DNA of 64,000 bases from Billgrantia sulfidoxydans (GCF_017868775.1 NZ_CP053381.1:1116001-1180000), one strand, 5' to 3'; counted from the first letter of the stretch, positions 27,389 to 35,495 are shown. The notes: generated by a model not told the origin, from the sequence alone. A program made the numbers and translations.

Positions 27389-28591
27389 ATGAGCCGATGG
27401 ATCGTTCTCCTCGCTGCGCTGGTCGCCCTGCTGGCCGCGGGGCTCGTCTACTGGCGGATGCCTGTCGCTGCCACGGCGTATGAAGTGAAAGAGGGCGCAT
27501 TGACCCAGCAGGTGGTGGCCAGCGGCCGGGTGGTGGCTTCGTCGCGGGCGCAGATCGGCAGCGAGATCGTGGGCCGGGTGACCGAGCGCCTGGTACGCGA
27601 AGGGCAGCAGGTCGAGCCCGGCGACATCCTGGTGGTGCTCGATTCATCGGAACTTGCCGAGCGCGTGCAGGAGACCCGTGCGGCACTCCGCCAGTTGGAG
27701 AGCGCACGGCGGCCCCAGGCCGAGGCCGGACTTGCCGACGCCAGGGCGCATTTCGAGCAGGCCCGGCGCGAACATGAGCGTGCGCGCCGCCTGGTGGAGA
27801 GCAACATGGTCTCTCGCCAGGCGGTAGAGCAGGCCGAAGAGCGCGAAGCCGCGGCCCGGGCCGCCCTGGAGCGTTCGCGCCTCGACGTGGAAACGCTGGC
27901 GCCGGGCGGTGCGGAGGAGGCGCTGCTGCGGGCACGGCTGGCCGCCGCCGAGGCCGCCCTGGAGCGTGCCGTCATCCACTCTCCGGTCACCGGCACGGTG
28001 TTGACCCGTAACGTGGAGCCGGGGGATGTGGTGCAGCCCGGCAGGGTACTGCTGGAGATCGCTAGCACCGGGCAGCGTGAACTGCGGGTGCCGTTCGACG
28101 AGCGACACCTTGGCCAGCTCGCCGTGGGGCAGCGTGCCCGCTGCGTCACCGACGCCTATCCCGACCAGCCGTTCGACGCCACGATCAGCCTGATCGCACC
28201 GATCGTCGACGCCGCCCGCGGCACCGTGGACGTAAGGCTGGTCATGGAGGAGGAACCCTGGTTCCTGCGCGAGGACATGACCGTCTCGGTCAATGTGGAA
28301 ACTGCGCACCTTGAGCGGGCGCTGGTCGTGCCCAACGATGCCCTATTCGGGGTCGAGGGCGCCTCTGCCCGAGTGTACGGGGTCGAGGCGGGCCGTGTTT
28401 CACCTCGCAGCGTGACCCTGGGGCTGAAGGGGTTGCTCCACACCGAGATCACTGCTGGGCTGACGGCGAGAGAGATCGTGCTGGCCGACCCTGGTCTCAG
28501 CCCGGGGCAGCGTATCCGGCCCCGCATCACCGACCACCCGGTGCAGGGGGCGTCCGCCCCGTCCCGGGAGCCTTTTTCCTTCATTCGGTGA
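27389..28591 (+). CDS. HlyD/MacA-type periplasmic adaptor of an ABC exporter
   Basis: A 400-residue membrane-fusion protein: N-terminal anchor (WIVLLAALVALLAAGLVYW), a lipoyl half (VVASGRVVASSRAQIGSEI), a long coiled-coil hairpin (residues about 95-200, rich in Ala/Glu/Arg), the second lipoyl half (SPVTGTVLTRNVEPGDVV) and beta-barrel/MP domains. Starts at 27365, 27383 or 27389 are possible; I chose the last because the membrane helix then begins at residue 4. It overlaps the permease gene by GTGA. The order adaptor-permease-ATPase is that of DevBCA exporters. Confidence 0.85.
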   Translation: MSRWIVLLAALVALLAAGLVYWRMPVAATAYEVKEGALTQQVVASGRVVASSRAQIGSEIVGRVTERLVREGQQVEPGDILVVLDSSELAERVQETRAALRQLESARRPQAEAGLADARAHFEQARREHERARRLVESNMVSRQAVEQAEEREAAARAALERSRLDVETLAPGGAEEALLRARLAAAEAALERAVIHSPVTGTVLTRNVEPGDVVQPGRVLLEIASTGQRELRVPFDERHLGQLAVGQRARCVTDAYPDQPFDATISLIAPIVDAARGTVDVRLVMEEEPWFLREDMTVSVNVETAHLERALVVPNDALFGVEGASARVYGVEAGRVSPRSVTLGLKGLLHTEITAGLTAREIVLADPGLSPGQRIRPRITDHPVQGASAPSREPFSFIR

Positions 28592-29802
28592 CGCTCATGT
28601 GGATCGAAGGGTTCATCGCCTGGAGCCTGTTGCGTGATGGCCGCGCCCAGACCGCCCTGATGCTGGTCGGCATCATGGTGGGGGCAGCCGTGGTGGTCTT
28701 CATCAGTGCCCTCATTACCGGGCTGCAGGCCAACATCATCGAGCGCACCCTGGGCACGCAGGCCCACATTCGCCTGCTGCCGCCCGAGGAGTTCAATCGC
28801 GTACTGCCGCTGCAGGAGCCGGCGCCGATCGCCCTGGTGCTGGAGGACAGCAGACCGCAGCGCTTGCGCTCCATCGACAACTGGCAGGCGCTGGTGCCCG
28901 TGCTCGACCGCTGGCCGGGCGTGACCGCGGTATCGCCGACGATCAGCGGTCCGGCCCTGGCGGTGCGCGGCAGCGCCAATCGCTCGGTCTCGATCATCGG
29001 GGCCGACGCGGAGCGGCTGCGGGCCATACTGCCCATTGCCGAACACATGGTCGAAGGCGTGTTCCGGCTGCGTCCCGGAGAGATCCTGATCGGCCGGGAG
29101 CTGGCCGATGACCTGGGCCTTCAGAGCGGTAACCGGATGCGTCTCGACACCGCCGGGGAGCGTACCGTGGTCATGACCGTGGCAGGTATCTTCGAGCTGG
29201 GGGTACGCGAGATCGACAATCGGCTCATGTACCTCGACCTGGACGAGGCTCGCAGCCTCCTCGACCTGCCCGGGGGCGTGACGGCGCTCGAACTCACCGT
29301 AGCGGAGGTGTTCGCTGCCGACCGGCTGGCGCTTCGCCTCGGAGCGCTGACCGGACAGCGCGCGGAGAGCTGGATGGAGACGAATGCACAGCTGCTCAAT
29401 GCACTGCGCTCCCAGACCCTCTCCACGACCATGATTCGCAGCTTCGTCAGCCTTTCGGTGGCATTCGGCATCGCCAGCGTACTGGCGGTCAGCGTGGTGC
29501 AGCGAACCCGTGAGATCGGCATCCTGCGGGCAATGGGCCTCGGCCGGGGGCGAATCCTGCGCGTGTTTCTGATCCAGGGGGCATTGCTGGGACTGGCCGG
29601 CGGGGGACTGGGGGCGCTGTTAGGCTCGCTGCTGGTGCTGGCCTTCGACGTGTTCGGTCCCCGCCTGTTCGTGATCGGCTTCAACCCCTGGCTCATTCCG
29701 GCGGCCATGGCGCTGGCCGGTATGGCGGGCCTCGCTGCTGCCGCCTGGCCCGCCAGCCGTGCGGCCCGACTCGACCCTGCAGTGGCCATTCGCCATGTCT
29801 GA
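28588..29802 (+). CDS. ABC exporter permease (MacB/LolC/DevC, FtsX fold)
   Basis: A 404-residue protein with one N-terminal helix, a large periplasmic MacB_PCD-type domain (residues about 45-270) and three C-terminal helices of the FtsX fold (ending [36 protein letters not shown] tail). The GTG start at 28588 overlaps the upstream stop; ATG at 28597 is an alternative. It overlaps the ATPase gene by eight bases. The substrate is unknown; DevBCA relatives export glycolipids, MacAB relatives export peptides or macrolides. Confidence 0.87.
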   Translation: MTLMWIEGFIAWSLLRDGRAQTALMLVGIMVGAAVVVFISALITGLQANIIERTLGTQAHIRLLPPEEFNRVLPLQEPAPIALVLEDSRPQRLRSIDNWQALVPVLDRWPGVTAVSPTISGPALAVRGSANRSVSIIGADAERLRAILPIAEHMVEGVFRLRPGEILIGRELADDLGLQSGNRMRLDTAGERTVVMTVAGIFELGVREIDNRLMYLDLDEARSLLDLPGGVTALELTVAEVFAADRLALRLGALTGQRAESWMETNAQLLNALRSQTLSTTMIRSFVSLSVAFGIASVLAVSVVQRTREIGILRAMGLGRGRILRVFLIQGALLGLAGGGLGALLGSLLVLAFDVFGPRLFVIGFNPWLIPAAMALAGMAGLAAAAWPASRAARLDPAVAIRHV

Positions 29803-30529
29803 GAGCCATGAGATTGAGAGCCACGAGGTTCAGGGCAACGAGGTGCTGCGGTTGGCCGGCGTGTGCAAGGCCTATGACGTAGACACCCCGGTGGAGAACG
29901 AAGTGCTGCATGCGATCGACCTGCGCCTCGATCGCGGCACCTTCGCCAGCCTCACCGGACCCTCCGGCTCGGGAAAGAGCACGCTGCTCAACCTCATCGG
30001 CCTGCTCGACACGCCGACATCGGGGGAGCTGTTCGTCCTCGAGCGGCCGACCAGCGCCATGGATGACCAGGAACGCACCGACCTGCGGGGCGGCACGATC
30101 GGCCTGGTCTTCCAGTTTCATCACCTGATCCAGGCCTTCAGCGTGCTGGACAACGTGCTGATGCCGCTGATGATCCGGCAAGGTCGGCCGACTGCCGCGA
30201 TGATCGACAGGGCCAGGGAGCTGCTGGCCGCGGTAGGGCTCGCTGCCCTTGCGTCCCGGCGGCCCAACGAACTCTCGGGAGGTCAGCAGCAGCGCGTGGC
30301 AATCGCTCGCGCCCTGGTCAGCGAGCCGGTGCTGCTGCTCGCCGACGAACCCACCGGCAACCTCGACACCGCCAGTGCCGACGAAGTGTTCGAGCTGTTC
30401 CGTCGCTTCAATGCCGAGCACGACTGTGCAGTGCTGATCGTCAGCCACGATCCGCGAATTTCGGCGCGCTGCGATCGGGTCATCGAACTGGTGGACGGGC
30501 GTATCGTTCACGACGAGACAAGGCCATGA
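29795..30529 (+). CDS. ABC exporter ATP-binding protein (LolD/MacB/DevA type)
   Basis: A 244-residue ATPase with Walker [11 protein letters not shown]-loop LVFQFHHLI, signature [15 protein letters not shown], Walker [13 protein letters not shown] and H-loop IVSHDPR. The sequence up to VCKAY is a short variable N terminus. It is the last gene of the FtsH-adaptor-permease-ATPase run. An outer-membrane TolC partner is not encoded nearby. Confidence 0.93.
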   Translation: MSESHEIESHEVQGNEVLRLAGVCKAYDVDTPVENEVLHAIDLRLDRGTFASLTGPSGSGKSTLLNLIGLLDTPTSGELFVLERPTSAMDDQERTDLRGGTIGLVFQFHHLIQAFSVLDNVLMPLMIRQGRPTAAMIDRARELLAAVGLAALASRRPNELSGGQQQRVAIARALVSEPVLLLADEPTGNLDTASADEVFELFRRFNAEHDCAVLIVSHDPRISARCDRVIELVDGRIVHDETRP

Positions 30530-30604
30530 AAAGGCAGGCGGAACACCGTGGTCGGCCGGCTAACTCGCCGTCAGTGGACGAATGCGGTTCGTGTCGTTGC
30601 GTTG

Positions 30605-30628
30605 CCAGGTAAGCACTGACTGGTGGGC
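30605..30628 (+). repeat. Dispersed short repeat copy 5
   Basis: CCAGGTAAGCACTGACTGG followed by TGGGC, 75 bases downstream of the exporter operon. It shares GTAAGCACTGACTGG exactly with the copy at 31324. Confidence 0.55.
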
Positions 30629-30710
30629 CCGACGTGCGACGAAACAGCGTCGGTTTGGCGCTCGCTCACGTTGCTTGAGCGCTTCCATAGGAGCCGCCAG
30701 CATGAAGGCC

Positions 30711-30917
30711 TCATGTCGTCAACGTTCGGCTGTGCTCCAACTGACGCTGGGCTTCGGCCAGCGTGTGGGTTTTGCCACTCCAGGGCAGACGATCGCCTGC
30801 GTGGTGAAGGTGATACTCGATCTGGCATCGGTCCTCGTCGTCCAGGATCTCGTAGCGGTGGATCTGGTCGCCGAACTCGTTGCACCACCAGTCATCAGGA
30901 AATTTGGTCCAGTTCAT
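30711..30917 (-). CDS. Small Trp-rich hypothetical protein
   Basis: A 68-residue protein beginning MNWTKFPDDWWCNEFGDQIH, with many aromatic and acidic residues and a basic/polar tail. No family is recognised. A very good ribosome site (GGAGGTGACGCC) precedes the ATG at 30917, which is why I accept it. A 7-bp hairpin (30932-30949) stands immediately upstream of the ribosome site and may be part of its leader. Confidence 0.6.
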   Translation of the reverse strand: MNWTKFPDDWWCNEFGDQIHRYEILDDEDRCQIEYHLHHAGDRLPWSGKTHTLAEAQRQLEHSRTLTT

Positions 30918-31514
30918 GGCGTCACCTCCACTGGCGCATCAGCGCCAGGATTCTTCAATTCGCCACAGCGCGCTTGCGCTCGGCGTTGATCACCTTTGCT
31001 TGGCGGGCTTCACGCAGCGCCGCCTTGAGCTTGTCGATCGTGCAGATACCCCTGCTGGCAACCGCCCCGACAGTACCGCATGGGGCTACCTCTGTAACTG
31101 CGAGGCACTGTCGATGGCGCTGCAATGATACATTCAGAGTCTTTTGGTAACGTTCAGTTACGAATAGTCTAGTAAAGGTCCATTGGCTTGCCCACACCAG
31201 ACTCGAGCTTTTTTTACGAGGCCTGGGAGGAGCACAGTGGCGCTGGGTGGGGCCACGACCGTAGCCTCTGCCCGTTACGGTGGCAGCTATGTCTAGAGCC
31301 ACAGAAAGCTCCAGCAGCAGATGCCAAGTAAGTAAGCACTGACTGGAGGGGTGGGGCTCGCTTCGCTATGCTGTCGCGAAATCGACGCGATACTTCCTAC
31401 GAGACGCTCGGAGCCAGCCTGGCCTCGCAAGGAGTGCCCGAGGGTATTCTCTTGCACGCAGGCGACGGAACAATGCACTCCTTCTACCGGGTTCGCTGAC
31501 TTAGGAAGTAATCG
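30918..31514. other. About 600 bases with no confident gene
   Basis: Holds a perfect hairpin (CTGGCGC-ATCA-GCGCCAG, 30932-30949) and a dispersed repeat at 31324-31356. A minus-strand frame ending at 30955 has a protein-like last 30 residues (DKLKAALREARQAKVINAER) but a random-looking beginning and no start signal. It could be the remnant of a gene. Nothing else is recognisable. Confidence 0.4.
31324..31356 (+). repeat. Dispersed short repeat copy 6 (best match to consensus)
   Basis: CCAAGTAAGTAAGCACTGAC then TGGAGGGGTGGGG. Core GTAAGTAAGCACTGACTGG, against GTAAGTAAGTACTGACTGG at 16931. It lies in non-coding sequence upstream of the methyltransferase. Confidence 0.6.
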
Positions 31515-32150
31515 ATGAAAAACGCCAGAGCGTTCTGGAACAAAAGTGCTGTGCGCTACGCCAAGCGCCCGATTCGCGACGAGAGCGCGTACCAGCAGAA
31601 GCTCGCCATTACCCAGGAGTACTTTCGCCCGGATTCGACCGTGCTGGAGTTCGGCTGTGGCACGGGAAGTACGGCGATCATTCATGCGCCCCACGTCAAG
31701 CATATCGTCGCCATCGATATCTCCGATCAGATGCTGGAGATCGCCGAGCAGAAGGCCCGTGATGCGGGCGTCGAGAACATCACCTTCAAACAAGGCACCT
31801 TGGACGGGGTAGAGCTGGAAGAGGCGAGCTTCGATGCCATCCTGGGGCTCAATATCCTGCACCTGCTCGAAGACCTTGAGGCGACGCTGGCCAGAGTGCA
31901 TGGCCTGCTCAAGCCCGGCGGCGTGTTCGTTTCCAGCACCGTTCTGGTAGGCGACATCAACATCCTGTTTCGTATGGCGATTCCCCCCATGCAGATGCTG
32001 GGGCTTGCTCCCTATGTGAATCGCTTCGACAAGCAGACGCTGGTCGATAAGCTGACTGGCGCTGGGTTCTCCATCGAACGGGAGTGGCAGCCTGGTAAAG
32101 CGACGGTATTCATCGTGGCCAGAAAGGGCGTCGACGCAGCCCCCCAATAA
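31515..32150 (+). CDS. Class I SAM-dependent methyltransferase
   Basis: A 211-residue Rossmann methyltransferase. Motif I is VLEFGCGTGSTAI, the acidic end of strand 2 is HIVAIDISDQML, and motif IV is AILGLNILHLLEDLE, followed by LLKPGGVFVSS. The pattern is of the Methyltransf_11/25 type acting on small molecules. TTAGGAAGTAATCG precedes the ATG. The next gene begins 20 bases downstream. Confidence 0.85.
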   Translation: MKNARAFWNKSAVRYAKRPIRDESAYQQKLAITQEYFRPDSTVLEFGCGTGSTAIIHAPHVKHIVAIDISDQMLEIAEQKARDAGVENITFKQGTLDGVELEEASFDAILGLNILHLLEDLEATLARVHGLLKPGGVFVSSTVLVGDINILFRMAIPPMQMLGLAPYVNRFDKQTLVDKLTGAGFSIEREWQPGKATVFIVARKGVDAAPQ

Positions 32151-32170
32151 ATCCAGACCAAGAGACATAG

Positions 32171-32566
32171 ATGAACAAGTCCGAGCTGTCGAACATCTAT
32201 CGAGACTATATCGCCTGTCTGAACAGGCGGGACTGGTCAGCGTTGGGACGCTTCGTGCACGAAGACGTCATGCATAATGGCGAGCGGCTCGGGCTATCAG
32301 GCTACCGAAGCATGCTGGAGAGAGATTTCTCCGACATTCCCGATCTGTCTTTCAATATCGAGCTGCTGGTCTCCGACCCGCCCTACATTGCCAGCCGACT
32401 CCGCTTCGATTGCACACCCAAGGGAAGCTTTCTTGGTCTAAATGTTGATGGAAGAAGGGTCTCTTTTGCCGAGAACGTCTTCTATGAGTTCCGTGACAAG
32501 AAAATCGGGCAGGTGTGGTCCGTCATCGACAAGGCGGCCATCGAGGCGCAGCTATCGCCTTCCTGA
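32171..32566 (+). CDS. SnoaL-like/ester-cyclase family protein
   Basis: A 131-residue NTF2-fold protein of the SnoaL polyketide-cyclase-like group (YIACLNRRDWSALGRFVHED, HNGERLGLSGYRSMLERDF, FAENVFYEFRDKKIGQVWSV). These small proteins bind or isomerise hydrophobic substrates. It is probably in an operon with the methyltransferase. Confidence 0.75.
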   Translation: MNKSELSNIYRDYIACLNRRDWSALGRFVHEDVMHNGERLGLSGYRSMLERDFSDIPDLSFNIELLVSDPPYIASRLRFDCTPKGSFLGLNVDGRRVSFAENVFYEFRDKKIGQVWSVIDKAAIEAQLSPS

Positions 32567-32782
32567 TGTCCTCATCCAGCTCTTACCCCTACGAGCTGTC
32601 GCACTTACCAGCCTTACCTCAACGGTGGCGTTCTCTGGCAAGTCCATAAGACGTAAGCCATTTCCTACACGCTGTAAGCGTCCTGCTACGCCGACACGAC
32701 CAAGGTCAAAATTCAGGCCCGTTACGTAGATTTACAGGAATGAAGGCGTTAGCGTTGGGCTAAGCGGGGTGAACCAACAGCC

Positions 32783-33583
32783 TTGAGCCAGACCAGAGCG
32801 GGAAGCGCCTTGAACTACACCTCAATCATCTTTGACGCCGTGCGCCCCCTGTGGTGGCTCCTCCTCGTCGCTCTGTCGCTCGGCCTCCTCAAGTCTCGCT
32901 GGTTCAAGGGCCTGTTCGGCGAGGCCTTCGTCAAACTGATCGCCAAGGTGCGGCTGCCGGCGGATGAGTACCGAGGCATCCACAACGTCACGCTCCCCAC
33001 GCCCGACGGCACCACTCAGATCGATCACATCTTGGTCTCCCGCTACGGCATCTTCGTCATCGAAACCAAGCACATGACGGGCTGGATCTTCGGCAGCGAG
33101 AAGCAGGCGCAGTGGACCCAGAAGCTCTACCGCAAGACTTTCAAGTTCCAGAACCCGCTGCGCCAGAACTACAAGCACGTGAAAGCGTTGGAAGCCCTGC
33201 TCGACGTACCCCTGCAAGCCATCCACTCCGTGGTGGTCTTCTCCGGCAGCGCCGTATTCAAGACCAGCATGCCGGAGAACGTCACCATCGGCGGCGGCTA
33301 CGTGCGCTACATCAAATCGTTCCGCGAGCCTGTGCTGAACGATTTTCAGGTTCAGGAAGCGTTGGAAAGAATCGAAACCGGCCGGCTTGCACCCAACCGG
33401 GAAACGCACCGTCAGCACGTCAAGCAGCTCAAGGCCAGCTTCGAGTCGAGTTCCGACCGAACCTGCCCGAAGTGCGGCAGCGCCATGGTGCTACGCACCT
33501 CAAAACGCGGCGCAAACGCCAGCAACCAATTCTGGGGATGCTCGGCCTATCCCAAGTGCAGGGAGGTGGAGGATGCGGCGTAG
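32783..33583 (+). CDS. NERD-domain protein with C-terminal topoisomerase-type zinc ribbon
   Basis: A 266-residue protein: an N-terminal membrane helix (PLWWLLLVALSLGLL), a NERD nuclease-related domain (DEYRGIHNVTLPTPDGTTQI, DHILVSRYGIFVIETKHMTG with the D and E-x-K residues of the PD-(D/E)xK fold) and a C-terminal zf-C4_Topoisom ribbon (CPKCGSAM, then WGCSAYPKC). The TTG at 32783 is the longest start; TTG at 32810 is equally possible. It may act on nucleic acids, but the biochemical role is not known. Confidence 0.75.
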   Translation: MSQTRAGSALNYTSIIFDAVRPLWWLLLVALSLGLLKSRWFKGLFGEAFVKLIAKVRLPADEYRGIHNVTLPTPDGTTQIDHILVSRYGIFVIETKHMTGWIFGSEKQAQWTQKLYRKTFKFQNPLRQNYKHVKALEALLDVPLQAIHSVVVFSGSAVFKTSMPENVTIGGGYVRYIKSFREPVLNDFQVQEALERIETGRLAPNRETHRQHVKQLKASFESSSDRTCPKCGSAMVLRTSKRGANASNQFWGCSAYPKCREVEDAA

Positions 33584-33673
33584 GGCTGGGTAACAGGCGA
33601 GGGGAGTATCAATGCATGCCGGAAGTTGATACTTCAATGTTCGTGATTCCGGCCACTCCATAAGGAGCATGTC

Positions 33674-33853
33674 ATGTCTAAAGGCAGCAGTGGTGGAAAA
33701 GGTGCCGGCGCAAGTGGCAGCAAAGGTGGTGGTGGCAAAGGCGCAGGACGTGGGCCTTCCAGTCATCCTGGGCCGGGTGGAAACTGGCCATCCACTTCGG
33801 GTAATCCATCTGGTGGCGATCGCGGTAATGCTCCGCCAAAAGGCGGTAGATAA
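33674..33853 (+). CDS. Small Gly/Ser/Lys-rich protein
   Basis: A 59-residue protein starting MSKGSSGGKGAGASGSKGG, of strikingly simple composition, followed by a better-defined end containing NWPSTSGNPSGGDRG and a basic NAPPKGGR. TAAGGAG lies seven bases before the ATG at 33674. Small proteins with a W-P-S-T-x-G-N-P-S-G tail recur in proteobacterial genomes as unnamed families (from memory, unverified). It is likely disordered and nucleic-acid-binding at most; the function is unknown. Confidence 0.6.
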   Translation: MSKGSSGGKGAGASGSKGGGGKGAGRGPSSHPGPGGNWPSTSGNPSGGDRGNAPPKGGR

Positions 33854-34207
33854 GGGGTTGTTGGTTGGCCGCGGCATGCCTCGCTTGAAGGTGTTGAGGC
33901 TGTCCTGAGGAGGCCGGGCGTCATTGACGAAACTTGGGAAGCGTTTGAGCTGCTCCGGATCTGAGATGGCGCCTGGCAATACGCACGGTGGAGACGGCGA
34001 CCTGCATCGCACGACTCCATTCCTCAAGATGCGGCGATACATGCCGATGGTTCATTTAGGTAGCAGGAAGTAATCAAAATCACATGCTTCGAAGCGGGTA
34101 TTCATCTCCCAATGGAGCATGTCGGGGTTTTATGTCCGCCAGGAAGGGGGCTGATGTGCAGCATCCCCTGGCGGTAGCGTGCCCGAATGTCTAGTTGCCC
34201 AAGAGAG
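33854..34207. other. 354-base decayed region between the small protein and the integrase remnant
   Basis: Contains a nirB-like 3' remnant on the minus strand (separate entry) and, at about 34134-34172, an imperfect inverted repeat (CCGCCAGG ... CCTGGCGG). No intact gene is visible. The right end is where the integrase reading frame stops. Confidence 0.4.
33863..33970 (-). pseudogene. Remnant of a nirB-like C terminus
   Basis: The minus strand reads AISDPEQLKRFPSFVNDARP and onward to KRGMPRP, aligning with the last 36 residues of the intact NirB in this window (AISDPEKLKRFRSFVNDARP ... ERGQLRPA). No NirB-like sequence precedes it and the frame has no stop at the homologous position. It is a stranded fragment of a second nirB-type gene. 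Confidence 0.7.
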
Positions 34208-34447
34208 CTATGCATTCAGCGCCTGGTTTTGTGTGGCAGCTGCCACTTGACGCTCCACCGCAAGCTGCTCCAGGAAGGCACGCACCTCGGAACCACCCAT
34301 GCTGGCAGGGTGGCGCACGCCATGGAAGCGAATGAAGTAGCGTATCCAATAGCAGTAGGTTTTCTCGGTACGCGGGCTGTAGCGCTTCACCCGCATGGTG
34401 GCCTTCACACGGTCCATCAGCTTCGGCGGTCTGATGTGCGTATCCAT
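34208..34447 (-). pseudogene. intI: Truncated integron integrase IntI (N-terminal 79 residues)
   Basis: Encodes the N-terminal SAM-like core-binding domain of an integron tyrosine recombinase: PKLMDRVKATMRVKRYSPRT, then YWIRYFIRFHGVRHPASMG and SEVRAFLEQLAVERQVAAAT, ending QNQALNA before TAG. IntI proteins are normally about 320-340 residues. The whole catalytic domain (R-H-R-Y) is missing and the sequence beyond the stop shows no integrase similarity in any frame, so it is a deletion and not a simple nonsense mutation. Cassette movement would need an integrase in trans. Confidence 0.85.
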
Positions 34448-34479
34448 AGAGCAGCCCCCTCATGATCTGGATATGCATA

Positions 34480-34656
34480 CAGTGTTATTGGTTCTGGCAA
34501 AACGCGCAAGCGCGCGAATTCTGCATAGGTGGCCGAGCTATACTTAGGTTGAAGAAAAATCAATGAGTTAGAATAAAGGAAGCGCGTCAGATAATATTGT
34601 TGAACGCGCAGGCTGTTCATTCAATATCAGGACGCGCAGTCCAATCACTGTTAGCA
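34480..34656 (+). other. Putative attI region and first core site
   Basis: Lies between the start of intI' and the first cassette gene. The core GTTAGCA is at 34650-34656. Upstream are two direct repeats sharing GACGCGCAG/AACGCGCAG (about 34603-34611 and 34631-34639), reminiscent of integrase-binding repeats in attI sites. A weak alternative is a ninth, degenerate attC. The cassette promoter is not recognisable. Confidence 0.5.
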
Positions 34657-34671
34657 CTCAAGGAGTAATGG

Positions 34672-35430
34672 GTGATCTCGAAAAAAGAACTTAAAGAACT
34701 AGCAATTGCTCTAGGAAAGAAGTACCTGTTCCCAGATTTCACGAATAAGCTTACTTGGTTTGTTGTTACAGTCGGTGGGACGATCATCCTGACCCCAACT
34801 GCTTTCAAACAGATTATATATAATTGGCTCGTTGCAACTTTTAACCTAAATTCTGGGGTTAAGTTAACGTTCGCAGAGTTGGAATCGAGCAATGCCGATT
34901 ATATGCTTGGTTTTTCTCTGATTGCACTGGCATTACTTCATAATATAGCAAACAGGTATTTTATTTATAAAACTGGCGATATTGCGGCCTCTGAAGCAAA
35001 AGAGCTAGAAGCGGTTGATCGTAATTTATTTAATAGATTTTTGGCGGAATTTCCATCCAACTCAAGATCAGTAACTCTTCTAAAAGAGCATGACTTTGGT
35101 AACTCCTATCACGATAATAATACAGACGAAATTGATAACTTCGTAGATTCATGGAATACATCAGAAACAGAGTTTTTAGACCCAGAACTTGAAGCAGCTC
35201 GTAAAGAGCTATATGCCAAAATGTATGAATTTATATATAGATTAGCTCAAAATTCTGGATATGTTCATGCTGGACCTATGCTATCAGCAGTACCAGACGC
35301 GTACCGTGGCGCTTGGGACTGGCCAGAGCACGTAGATACACGAATTAAGGAGCTTAATGAGAAAAGTAAAGAATGCTATAAATTGCATCAACAGTTCGTC
35401 ATGCTTGGGCGGCGTAAACTGAAGTGCTAA
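34672..35430 (+). CDS. Integron cassette 1: hypothetical two-helix membrane protein
   Basis: A 252-residue protein with predicted helices at about 26-50 (WFVVTVGGTIILTPTAFK) and 75-95 (YMLGFSLIALALLHNIANR), then a soluble acidic domain of about 150 residues. GTG start at 34672 with AAGGAG six bases upstream. The TAA stop lies inside the attC1 inverse core, as is usual for cassette genes. The AT content is far above that of neighbouring chromosomal genes. No family recognised. Confidence 0.75.
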   Translation: MISKKELKELAIALGKKYLFPDFTNKLTWFVVTVGGTIILTPTAFKQIIYNWLVATFNLNSGVKLTFAELESSNADYMLGFSLIALALLHNIANRYFIYKTGDIAASEAKELEAVDRNLFNRFLAEFPSNSRSVTLLKEHDFGNSYHDNNTDEIDNFVDSWNTSETEFLDPELEAARKELYAKMYEFIYRLAQNSGYVHAGPMLSAVPDAYRGAWDWPEHVDTRIKELNEKSKECYKLHQQFVMLGRRKLKC

Positions 35431-35482
35431 CAAGTCACGGAAGGCGGACGCGTGAAACGCGCCGCTTCGCTCAGCGTTAGCG
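35425..35482 (+). other. attC1
   Basis: Inverse core TGCTAAC at 35425, core GTTAGCG at 35476. The inside folds as an imperfect hairpin (AAGGCGG-A-CGCG / CGCG-CCGCTT) with an unpaired base, the expected attC form. Confidence 0.85.
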
Positions 35483-35495
35483 ATAAGGAGAAATC

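Noticed and set aside
30955..31302. A 115-codon minus-strand frame
   Set aside because: Only the last about 30 codons look protein-like; there is no start signal and the rest is Arg/Thr-rich noise. It may be a gene remnant but cannot be supported.
32740..32760. GCGTTAGCG as an extra attC core left of the integron
   Set aside because: There is no inverse core or hairpin partner upstream at a proper distance, and it lies outside the low-GC block. Chance occurrence is likely.
34134..34172. Imperfect inverted repeat near the intI break as an insertion-sequence end or terminator
   Set aside because: There is no second copy, no target duplication and no T-tract. Mentioned only as a possible breakpoint feature.
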